Part shown: piece after piece, positions 18,199-25,069 of the stretch
Layout: each line of letters opens with the position of its first letter
Position numbering within the stretch: the first letter of the stretch is position 1
Source: an uncultured Bacteroidales bacterium
GTDB lineage: Bacteria > Bacteroidota > Bacteroidia > Bacteroidales > Paludibacteraceae
DNA: 62,983 nucleotides
Assembly: GCA_902792535.1 (NCBI GenBank)
Contig: CADAZU010000003.1
Coordinates: forward strand, 1-62,983
Direction of reading: 5' to 3'
Program-made: the position numbers and the translations under genes
Notes under the pieces: model-generated
The model's database searches: none
What the model was told of the DNA's origin: nothing
What the model saw: only the letters and a program-made list of their open reading frames with translations

Positions 18199-19272
18199 TT
18201 ATTCTAGTTTGAGCGGTGCTACTACGTACTCGCCTTCGTTGAGGGTAGCGGTAGCCTCGCCGGTGTAGGTACTTCCTCCGCTGGTGACGGTGAAATTGTA
18301 GGTTACTCCTGCGGCTGGGAACAGCGCAACATAGACCTCCTCCGGATTAGCCCCTTTGGTGTCAATGGTGAGCGGGGTGGTAGTTTCCCAATCCGGCTCT
18401 ACGGAGACATCCCATGCAGGCGTACTTTGCGCAATGGACACCGTACCCTCCTGCGGATAAGTGCCGGCGTAGGCACCACCAACAATGCTGATTTGAAGCG
18501 TGCTGATCGGGAGCTGATTGCCACTTCCGTCCACGAAAGAGAACTTGCAGACCGTCATCAGGCTCTTCATCTCAGCCAATTCCGCATTGGCGGTAGTCCC
18601 TGTGACGGACACCACGCTCGCAATACCGTAAATATGGTGGAAATCCTTTGCCAAGGTCTCCAACGTGCCGTTCTGCCCTGCTACGGAGATAGTATAGCTC
18701 GCTGTCAAGAGGTCATGTAAAGTGAAGTCCGCCGGATTATTCGGATAGATAAGCGCCAATTGGTCTTCCTCTGTACACCAGACGCGGTCGCCGGAGAAGG
18801 AAGCAACGCTGCCCTTTTTGTCCGCGCGGAGCGTGCCGGAGAGCTTCACCGAGCCCTCTTGGGGATCAGTGTATGCCTCGCGGCTCAGATTGCGGTAGAA
18901 CACCTCGTCGCCTGCGTTCCACAGGGCATCGAGCACCTCCCCGTTCTCAGTGATAGTCGCCTGCGGAAGACGCAGAATCCCCCTCTCCTTGGGAGAGGGT
19001 TGGGGTGAGGTTTTTACTATCAGCGTGCGGGGCTTGAGCTCCGCCTGCTGCTTGGGCTGGTCGGGGTTATTGGTAGAACAAGCCGTTCCCAAGAACAGCA
19101 GGGACGAGCAGACGATGCCTGCCAGCCATATGTAGGGCGGGGTCTGGCTGAAGCCGCCGCCGGTGTTTTTGTAACCGGAGATCTTCGCTTTGATACCTTC
19201 GCTGGCGCAGAGCATCTGCTGCGGAGTGGTTGCCACGGTCTCTATGCGTGGCTGAGTGTAGATTTTCTTCAT
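18199..19272 (-). CDS. Predicted lipoprotein, fimbrillin-like, with an unusual N-terminal extension and an inserted repeat
   Basis: 357 residues. The first about 45 residues (MKKIYTQPRIETVATTPQQM, then LCASEG) resemble stand-alone short peptides common in Bacteroidales. A hydrophobic segment ending in lipobox LGTAC follows only near residue 65. The mature part (NAGDEVFYRNLS, KGSVASFSGD, LALIYPNN, EVYVALFPAAG, NEGEYVVAPLKLE) resembles fimbrillin-family Mfa/FimB-like proteins found as surface or pilus subunits. Residues near 89-98 read TSPQPSPKER, the translation of a dispersed palindromic repeat. An ATG close to the hydrophobic segment exists only in another frame, so a past frameshift may have fused two genes. 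Function is unproven. Confidence 0.72.
   Translation of the reverse strand: MKKIYTQPRIETVATTPQQMLCASEGIKAKISGYKNTGGGFSQTPPYIWLAGIVCSSLLFLGTACSTNNPDQPKQQAELKPRTLIVKTSPQPSPKERGILRLPQATITENGEVLDALWNAGDEVFYRNLSREAYTDPQEGSVKLSGTLRADKKGSVASFSGDRVWCTEEDQLALIYPNNPADFTLHDLLTASYTISVAGQNGTLETLAKDFHHIYGIASVVSVTGTTANAELAEMKSLMTVCKFSFVDGSGNQLPISTLQISIVGGAYAGTYPQEGTVSIAQSTPAWDVSVEPDWETTTPLTIDTKGANPEEVYVALFPAAGVTYNFTVTSGGSTYTGEATATLNEGEYVVAPLKLE
18979..19013. repeat. REP-like palindromic repeat inside the lipoprotein gene
   Basis: CCCTCTCC / TT / GGGAGAGGG at 18981-18999, continued by TTGGGGTGAGG. It is the well-known dispersed repeat that is translated as SPQPSPKERG or PLSQGEG in many genomes. Here it is in frame and does not interrupt the protein. 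Confidence 0.8.
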
Positions 19273-19369
19273 TATTTATGTAGTCAAATATTATCAATAT
19301 ATACACGCAAGCGGCACCCGCGAATTGCGGGCACCGCCTGTGATAGCGTTGCGTTGGTCTGTGGGGTGC

Positions 19370-19471
19370 TTACAATATGACTGCGGAGGCGAGGTATGCG
19401 AATACCCCCCCCCATATGGCAGCAGGGGTAATTCGTTGGCTGTGAGCGCCGTATGTACAGTGCGTAAGCAT
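19370..19471 (-). CDS. Possible small leader ORF with a nine-G tract
   Basis: Minus strand ATG at 19471-19469 reads 33 codons (starting MLTHCTYGAHSQRITPAAIW) to TAA at 19372-19370. A run of nine Gs (19413-19405) lies inside. One extra G, or two fewer, would shift to a frame open for 62 codons (continuing GIRIPRLRSHIVSTPQTNAT) and ending at 19284, 12 bases before the lipoprotein ATG. Whether it is translated is unknown. Confidence 0.3.
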   Translation of the reverse strand: MLTHCTYGAHSQRITPAAIWGGVFAYLASAVIL

Positions 19472-19507
19472 ATAAATCCTAATCAAAGTGTTTATCAGAA
19501 ATCGCTG

Positions 19508-19539
19508 CAAAGGTACTGCTTTTTTCGGAATTACGCAAG
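19508..19539 (-). promoter_or_regulatory. Promoter of the lipoprotein gene
   Basis: Minus strand CTTG (19539-19536), 20 bases, TACCTTTG (19515-19508). It implies a long leader of about 230 bases. Confidence 0.75.
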
Positions 19540-19556
19540 AGTTTACTATATTTTTT

Positions 19557-19589
19557 TACAAAAAAATCGTCCGCAGGAGCAGACGATTT
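19557..19589 (-). terminator. Terminator of the RhuM remnant
   Basis: Minus strand AAATCGTC (19589-19582), a 10-base loop, GACGATTT (19571-19564), then TTTTG. It is 22 bases after the stop at 19611. Confidence 0.8.
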
Positions 19590-19610
19590 ATAGTGAGTTG
19601 CATAGGGGTA

Positions 19611-20338
19611 TTATTTCACTTGTTTGAGTATATCGTTTGAATCAATCCCGAGCAGCGAGACAGCACTCAGTTTCTGCCCCATATCTTTCAGCGAGTGACC
19701 GCAGTGGTACACACTATTGTCCACGATCAGCCACCGGTCGTGAGAGGGGTGAGACCAAACAGCCGTTTCTATCGGCTCCGTACCTGTTTTGCCGTTATGC
19801 AGGTCGCGCAAACCGGTTAAGTCCTTGCCGGAATAGCTAGTCGCCTGCACGCCTTTGGCACGCACATCCATCATCTCGAACGTAGCTGCATCGACATACG
19901 CGTCTATGATGACCACGCGTTTCTTTGCAGAAATCGATGATCCAAACGCTCTTCCAAATGCAGCAGCTGCTGATTGATAGCATAGCCACGAAGAATATAT
20001 TCTTTTAGAATATGTGTTGCCCAACGACGGAATTGCGTAGCATTGGCACTATTAACACGGTATCCTACAGAGATAATCATGTCCAAATTGTAAAAATCAA
20101 TAGAACGAGTAACATTACGATTTCCTTCTGATCGAACTACTCTAATTTTTTGAGTAGTTGCTTCCGGATCCAGTTCATGAGCCTTATAAATACCTTGAAT
20201 ATGATATGTAATGTTATTCTCTTTTACATCAAATAACATCGCCATCTGCTGCTGTGTCAGCCAAACGGTCTCGTCTTGCAGCCGCACCTCCAACTGGATA
20301 GTCGCGTCGGGTTGATATAATACTATCTCGTCTTTCAT
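19611..20338 (-). pseudogene. Broken RhuM-family gene (internal deletion plus frameshift)
   Basis: The 5' part (20338 down to about 19930) encodes the N-terminal RhuM domain (VRLQDETVWLTQQQMAMLF, NLDMIISVGYRVNS, TQFRRWATHILKEYI) and ends LEERLDHR before running out of frame to a stop at 19904. From about 19925 another frame gives KKRVVIIDAYVDAATFEMM and HDRWLIVDNSVYHCGHSLKD, the C-terminal phospholipase-D-like part of the same family. The usual linker between the two parts is missing, so a deletion both removed the linker and shifted the frame. RhuM-like proteins are accessory genes of unclear function often found beside defence genes. Confidence 0.82.
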
Positions 20339-20366
20339 CGAGTAACCTTGATTCCGTCAGTTTACA

Positions 20367-21014
20367 TCATATCTCCTTACCGGTTTTCTCTTCGGCTTCG
20401 AAGGGGAAGAGACCGAAGAGTTCGGCGTCGATATGGTCGGTGACCCAACGGAAATCCTCGGGGTTCTCGCCGAACTTGATCTTATCGCCCTCAATGATCA
20501 GCAGTTTGCCTTTGTAATCCTTGATCCAAGCTTCGTATTTGTCGTTCAAGCCCTGGAGGTAATCCAGTTTCATCTGCTGCTCATAGCCGCGGGCACGTTT
20601 CTGGATCTGGGCAACGAGCGTCGGAACAGACGCACGGACATAGATCAGCAGATCCGGCATCTTGACCAGAGTCGTCATGAGTTCAAAGAGATCCTGGTAG
20701 TTCTCAAAATCCCGATCGGACATCATCCCCTGGTCATGCAGGTTCGGCGCAAAGATACGCGCGTCCTCATAGATCGTACGGTCCTGGATGATATACTTGT
20801 CCGACTGACCAATCTCCACGACGTCTTTGAAACGCTTGTTGAGGAAATAGACCTGCAGATTGAATGACCACCGCGCCATATCCTGATAGAAATCAGCGAG
20901 ATAGGGGTTATACTCCACGGATTCGAAACGTGGTTCCCAGCCATAATGTTTGGCTAACATGTTTGTCAGGGTGGTTTTGCCACACCCGATGTTTCCTGCA
21001 ACAGCTATATGCAT
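20367..21014 (-). CDS. Deoxynucleoside kinase (first paralogue)
   Basis: 215 residues. The P-loop AVAGNIGCGKTTLTNML occupies residues 4-20, followed by WEPRFESVEYNPYL, the dNK-type QDRTIYEDA motif with the catalytic/substrate acidic and arginine residues, and the lid-like RARGYEQQMKLDYLQGLND. It phosphorylates deoxynucleosides (deoxyadenosine/deoxyguanosine type in related bacteria) for salvage in the cytoplasm. A close paralogue lies 83 bases upstream on the same strand, separated by a palindromic repeat. Both follow the amylase genes and are probably in the same transcript. Substrate specificity cannot be read from sequence. Confidence 0.92.
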   Translation of the reverse strand: MHIAVAGNIGCGKTTLTNMLAKHYGWEPRFESVEYNPYLADFYQDMARWSFNLQVYFLNKRFKDVVEIGQSDKYIIQDRTIYEDARIFAPNLHDQGMMSDRDFENYQDLFELMTTLVKMPDLLIYVRASVPTLVAQIQKRARGYEQQMKLDYLQGLNDKYEAWIKDYKGKLLIIEGDKIKFGENPEDFRWVTDHIDAELFGLFPFEAEEKTGKEI

Positions 21015-21032
21015 TCGCGCTCGGCATATTAC

Positions 21033-21090
21033 TCCCCACCGGGTGCACTCCGTTAGCGCCCGTCGGGGACCCCTTTGCCGATTGAGGGGG
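21033..21090. repeat. Two-stem palindromic repeat between the kinase paralogues
   Basis: 21033-21069 forms an imperfect stem (TCCCCACCGGGTGC against GCGCCCGTCGGGGA, 11 of 14 positions match), and 21070-21090 a shorter CCCC...GGGG stem. The layout is that of a REP or BIME-like element. Confidence 0.6.
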
Positions 21091-21097
21091 TTATAAG

Positions 21098-21733
21098 TTA
21101 TTTATTCCAGTTATTTTCGCTGAACAATCCGAAAAGCTCGGCATCCACCTTGTTGATCACCGTGCGGAAGTCAGCCGGGTTATTCTCAAAATCCATTCCA
21201 TCGGACTCGATGACGAGGACACGCCCTTCATAGCGATGGAAGATAAAATCTTCGTATTTGTCATTGAGTCCTTTGAGGTAGTCAATCTCCATCTGCTGCT
21301 CATAGTCCCGTCCGCGTTTCTGGATCTGCGCGACGAGCGCCGGAACGGACTTACGCAGATAGATCAACATATCCGGCATTTTCATCTGCGATTTCATGAG
21401 GTCAAAGAGCTCCATGAACGTCTCGAAATCGCGTTCGGACAGGTCTCCGCGCTCATAGTTATTTCGGACAAAGACATAGACACCCTCGAAGATCGAACGG
21501 TCCTGGACGATCGTATGCCCCGCTTTCTGGACAGCCAGCATGTCCTTGAACCGCTCCTTCAGGAAATAGGTCTCCAGACAGAACGCCCAACGCTTGATGT
21601 CGCCGTAATAGTCCTCCAGGTACGGATTGAAGCTCACGGATTCAAACCGCGGCTCCCATCCGTAGTAGCGCGCTAACATCTTGGTCAGCGTGGTCTTACC
21701 TGCTCCAATATTTCCAGCGATCGCGATGTACAA
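21098..21733 (-). CDS. Deoxynucleoside kinase (second paralogue), TTG start
   Basis: 211 residues if started at the TTG 21731-21733, which yields (M)YIAIAGNIGAGKTTLTKML, matching the paralogue start; no ATG is available there, and longer in-frame starts would run into the upstream amylase gene. It has P-loop GNIGAGKTT, QDRSIFEG and KRGRDYEQQMEIDYLKGLND. It is a salvage kinase like its neighbour and shares most motifs with it, as expected for the paired deoxyguanosine/deoxyadenosine kinases known in several bacteria. It lies 20 bases after the stop of the amylase gene, so it is co-transcribed. Confidence 0.9.
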   Translation of the reverse strand: MYIAIAGNIGAGKTTLTKMLARYYGWEPRFESVSFNPYLEDYYGDIKRWAFCLETYFLKERFKDMLAVQKAGHTIVQDRSIFEGVYVFVRNNYERGDLSERDFETFMELFDLMKSQMKMPDMLIYLRKSVPALVAQIQKRGRDYEQQMEIDYLKGLNDKYEDFIFHRYEGRVLVIESDGMDFENNPADFRTVINKVDAELFGLFSENNWNK

Positions 21734-21753
21734 GGTAATGAATAATGAATATT

Positions 21754-24144
21754 TTAATGAACGCGCGCGCCCGTGAGCGTATAAGTTCCGTCGCCGCGGA
21801 GGATATAGATCTGTCCGTCGCGGAGAATCTTCTGAATGTTCATTTCTGACGGCTGACCAACTATTTCTATCCCTTGCGTCTCGCGTTTCTGGATGTCGGT
21901 GAAGGTCGGAGCTGTCACCGGCGTGCCGGTGAACACTTTCAACTCGCCCGGCGCGAGAACACAAGTAGAAACAGTTGCCTTGACTGCTCCTCCCAGATAA
22001 TCATACCACGTACCGGAAGGCATAGAAACAGCTTGGTTTCCTTCTACGCCAAAGTTAGCCACAGCGAACACATTATTGCCCCATTGGATCGTGCGGAGCG
22101 CTTTGCCCGAACCGATGCTGACGCTCGGCGTGCCGGTGAAGGCATTCGGCATCAACTGAGTCCGCAGGGTGATCACTTGTGCACACTTGGTGAAGGCATC
22201 CACACGCGCCGGCTGGACGAAATAACCCTTGGTGGACGGATTAGGCTTGCTACCGGTACGACCGTTCTGGTCGATCGAGATGTCGTAGCCCAACTCCTCA
22301 AACTGCCACAACATGTGCGCGCCCTTCAGCAGCACATTGAATGCCACGTTCTCCGCCACACGTCCCAGACGCGCAGTCTCGTTGGTCTTCAGATCACCAT
22401 TACCGTGCATCTTCGCCTTGTATTGCATTCGTTCCTCGTCGTGACTCTCGGCATAAGAGACATACCCTGCTCTGTTAGCACCATCAAAACCGTCACCGTC
22501 TTTGAGCCATCCCATCGCTGTCTGGCAATACGCATTCGTAATCACATTACCCGTCCAGCATTGCATGCCCTGACCGATTAACTGGTCTTGTCCGTTGCCC
22601 CAGTGCTCCAGAATCATATAGGCGCCGTTGGACACCGCCTTGACATGATTGTTGTAATAACTGATGAGGTTCTGCACAGCATTGTTGGTATTGCCGCAAA
22701 GCCCATGGCTGAGGTCCAGACGGTAGCCGTCGATCTTGTACTCCCGCAGCCAATACTCGAACACGCGCTCAAACATCTCTTTGGCAGGTCCGAAATCATG
22801 GTTCCATTCCTCGCCATAACCGTTATCACCCTCCGGCGGATTGATATTAATCCACGGGTTGAGCCGCAGTTCGGTCTGCGACTTATCACTGCTGGTCCAA
22901 GGGTAGAGTTTGACCATCGGGTTGGAACCGTTCGTATGGTTGAAGACCATATCCATAATGACGGCGATGCCGCGTTTGTGGCACTCGTCCACCAGCTGTT
23001 TGAAATCATCCGCCTTGCCGTACGCCCTGTCCAATGCGAAATAGAGCACAGGGTTGTAACCCCAGCTCTGGTTGCCCTCAAACTCCGTGATTGGCATCAA
23101 CTCAATCGCATTCACACCCAAGTTCTGGATATAATCGAGCCGGTCTATCAAGCCCTTGAAGGTCCGTTTGGTGGTATAGTCATACACCCATACCTCATAG
23201 ACGATCAGGTTCTCGCGCGCAGGACGCCGGAAATTGAGCGTTGCGCTCGACCATTGATACTCCGGTTTACCGGGCTGGATGACCGTCACATAACCGCCGT
23301 CAGCACCTCTGGTGGGATAATCAATCAGGGTCGGATCCACCTGCTTCGGCTCCCATTGGTCGTCGGAGTGAATCACTTTCTCCGAATAGATATCGCAGAT
23401 CTGTTTCTTCACACCATCCGCACGCTCTACGGCATATTGGAAACGGTACTCTTTGCCCTTTTGTAAGCCCGTGAGGGTGATCCAGAAATAGTTTCCGTCT
23501 CGCTTCATCTGGTGCGCGGCATCCAGTTTCCAGTCGGTCATATCGCCCAGCAGGAAGACGCGTCTTGCCGGCTCACTATTGCTCGCGGCATACGTACAGA
23601 GCGTCACAGACGTGCCGTCGGCTCCATAGTAAATACCGTTGCTGACACCCGAAGGACGGGTTCCCGTCACAGGCGCTACATCCACTACGGCATCCCATAT
23701 ATCGCCGCCTGTCTCTTCACCCAGATAAACGAGGATGTCACCCGACACGGCTTTGCCTTCTTTGCTTCCGCTCGGACCGTCGTGGAAGACAAACGCAAGT
23801 GCTTTGATATCCGTTGTCTCCGGCACGCCGTAGAACGAATAGATGTTCGGTATTACCAACTGCCATTTATTGTCGCCGAGAGAGGTCAACTGCGGCTGGG
23901 TTGCTCCACGCCATGAACCGATGACGTTCTTCCAGTCGCCGGTATTCTTCGAATCCGCCGTAATGAGACCCGTGTGCGCGTAACATTTGGTGGCGCCCAC
24001 CATACCTCCGCTGCCTTTCGTGGCGTCATAAACAATGGTTACTTCGCCGGTATAACCCACCGGAATAGGATTCGGAGACGGTGTCACCTGCGCAAAAACG
24101 CAGGCAACACACATCACCAAAATACTGAGAACAAGTTTACGCAT
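21754..24144 (-). CDS. Secreted GH13 alpha-amylase/pullulanase-type glycoside hydrolase
   Basis: 796 residues. The signal peptide is MRKLVLSILVMCVACVFAQ. Two beta-sandwich regions precede the barrel (residues about 20-160 and 170-290; the latter has the family-48-like RRVFLLGDMTDWKLD). The GH13 barrel contains all four conserved regions: DMVFNHT near 397, GYRLDLSHGL near 476 (nucleophile Asp), LEHWG near 512 (acid/base Glu), and YAESHDEE near 567. The C-terminal tail (NIQKILRDGQIYILRGD, then YTLTG) matches the tails of the neighbouring secreted enzymes and probably directs secretion or surface attachment. It cleaves alpha-glucans (starch, glycogen or pullulan). It is fourth in the amylase operon. 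Confidence 0.93.
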   Translation of the reverse strand: MRKLVLSILVMCVACVFAQVTPSPNPIPVGYTGEVTIVYDATKGSGGMVGATKCYAHTGLITADSKNTGDWKNVIGSWRGATQPQLTSLGDNKWQLVIPNIYSFYGVPETTDIKALAFVFHDGPSGSKEGKAVSGDILVYLGEETGGDIWDAVVDVAPVTGTRPSGVSNGIYYGADGTSVTLCTYAASNSEPARRVFLLGDMTDWKLDAAHQMKRDGNYFWITLTGLQKGKEYRFQYAVERADGVKKQICDIYSEKVIHSDDQWEPKQVDPTLIDYPTRGADGGYVTVIQPGKPEYQWSSATLNFRRPARENLIVYEVWVYDYTTKRTFKGLIDRLDYIQNLGVNAIELMPITEFEGNQSWGYNPVLYFALDRAYGKADDFKQLVDECHKRGIAVIMDMVFNHTNGSNPMVKLYPWTSSDKSQTELRLNPWININPPEGDNGYGEEWNHDFGPAKEMFERVFEYWLREYKIDGYRLDLSHGLCGNTNNAVQNLISYYNNHVKAVSNGAYMILEHWGNGQDQLIGQGMQCWTGNVITNAYCQTAMGWLKDGDGFDGANRAGYVSYAESHDEERMQYKAKMHGNGDLKTNETARLGRVAENVAFNVLLKGAHMLWQFEELGYDISIDQNGRTGSKPNPSTKGYFVQPARVDAFTKCAQVITLRTQLMPNAFTGTPSVSIGSGKALRTIQWGNNVFAVANFGVEGNQAVSMPSGTWYDYLGGAVKATVSTCVLAPGELKVFTGTPVTAPTFTDIQKRETQGIEIVGQPSEMNIQKILRDGQIYILRGDGTYTLTGARVH

Positions 24145-24165
24145 ATTCTATGCTTGATTTATAAT

Positions 24166-25041
24166 TTACAACTCGCGACCTGTAGCGTCAAACATTCTGT
24201 TGCCGCGCACGATACGAAGCTGACCGTCAATGATCACCTTGTGCGCTTTCTCGCTCACCTCGGTGTTCTCGATAGCCTGGCTTCCGCTATAGTGATAAGC
24301 GTCGTATGTCGCTTTATCCACGCGCTCCAGCTGGATATGATCTTTGAACTTCGCGCTGCGGATGATGATATAGTTCACGCCCTCAGGAATAGCCCATTTC
24401 TCACAACCGGACCAACCGTTCGCCCAGTCCATCGTAACAGAACTATTCTCAATAGTCGTCTGCGTTCTGGAATAATAGAAATTGCCCTTGTGATCCTTCA
24501 CGGCGATATAGCTACCCATCTGGCAGTCAATGGTCAGTTTGCCGTCCACGAACAGCATATTGTCGTCATACACATCATATGCTGTCTCGCCGTTGTCTGC
24601 TCCGTTGATCCAACCGATCGCATAGTAGTTCACATCGTCCTCATCTACATCGTCCAACGCGCTGATATCAATGCCGTCAACACAATCTTTTCCGTCACCG
24701 ATATACAATTCGTCTGCCTCGTATTTGAGTTTGATATAGAAATCATAGCAACCGCTGACCGTAGCTTTGTAGATATTGCCGTCACGCGTGAAACCTGCCA
24801 CCGAAGCAGGATTCAGATCCACAGCCCACACAGCGCGGTTCTCTGCGTCGCAGAGTTGCAACTGGTCACCGCTGGCTACCTTCACATGCGCCAGATACTC
24901 CTCAAAACCTTCTCCGTAAGCATCCGGACCCTTATACTCTGCCGGATAATAAATCTTTCCGTTCACCAGAATGCCGTAACTTGCGGCATACATCCCTGCT
25001 GCACATACCATGGCAGCCATCAACATAAAAATCTTTTTCAT
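24166..25041 (-). CDS. Secreted satellite protein sharing the amylase N-terminal domain
   Basis: 291 residues with signal peptide MKKIFMLMAAMVCAAGMYAA. Residues about 21-125 (SYGILVNGK, GPDAYGEGFEEYLAHV, AVWAVDLNPASVAGFTRDG, YDFYIKLKYEADELYIG) are nearly the same as the N-terminal domain of the next upstream amylase, which points to a recent duplication. A second domain follows (residues about 130-255), and the C-terminus carries the shared tail KVIIDGQLRIVRGNRMFDA. No catalytic motif is visible, so it is probably a starch-binding or surface accessory protein. It sits between two GH13 genes with 21- and 28-base gaps. Confidence 0.8.
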   Translation of the reverse strand: MKKIFMLMAAMVCAAGMYAASYGILVNGKIYYPAEYKGPDAYGEGFEEYLAHVKVASGDQLQLCDAENRAVWAVDLNPASVAGFTRDGNIYKATVSGCYDFYIKLKYEADELYIGDGKDCVDGIDISALDDVDEDDVNYYAIGWINGADNGETAYDVYDDNMLFVDGKLTIDCQMGSYIAVKDHKGNFYYSRTQTTIENSSVTMDWANGWSGCEKWAIPEGVNYIIIRSAKFKDHIQLERVDKATYDAYHYSGSQAIENTEVSEKAHKVIIDGQLRIVRGNRMFDATGREL

Positions 25042-25069
25042 TGTATTGTGGTTTTAACATTTTTCCCTA

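Larger units (their letters stand above)
19273..19610. other. Leader region of the lipoprotein gene: promoter, nine-C run, terminator of the RhuM remnant
   Basis: Holds a promoter (19508-19539), a long leader of about 230 bases with a nine-base C run (19405-19413), and the terminator of the upstream RhuM remnant. A possible leader ORF is described separately. Confidence 0.6.

Noticed and set aside
21098-21964. Longer start for the second deoxynucleoside kinase
   Set aside because: The extra N-terminal residues come from the 3' end of the amylase gene read in another frame. The paralogue aligns from the TTG at 21731-21733.
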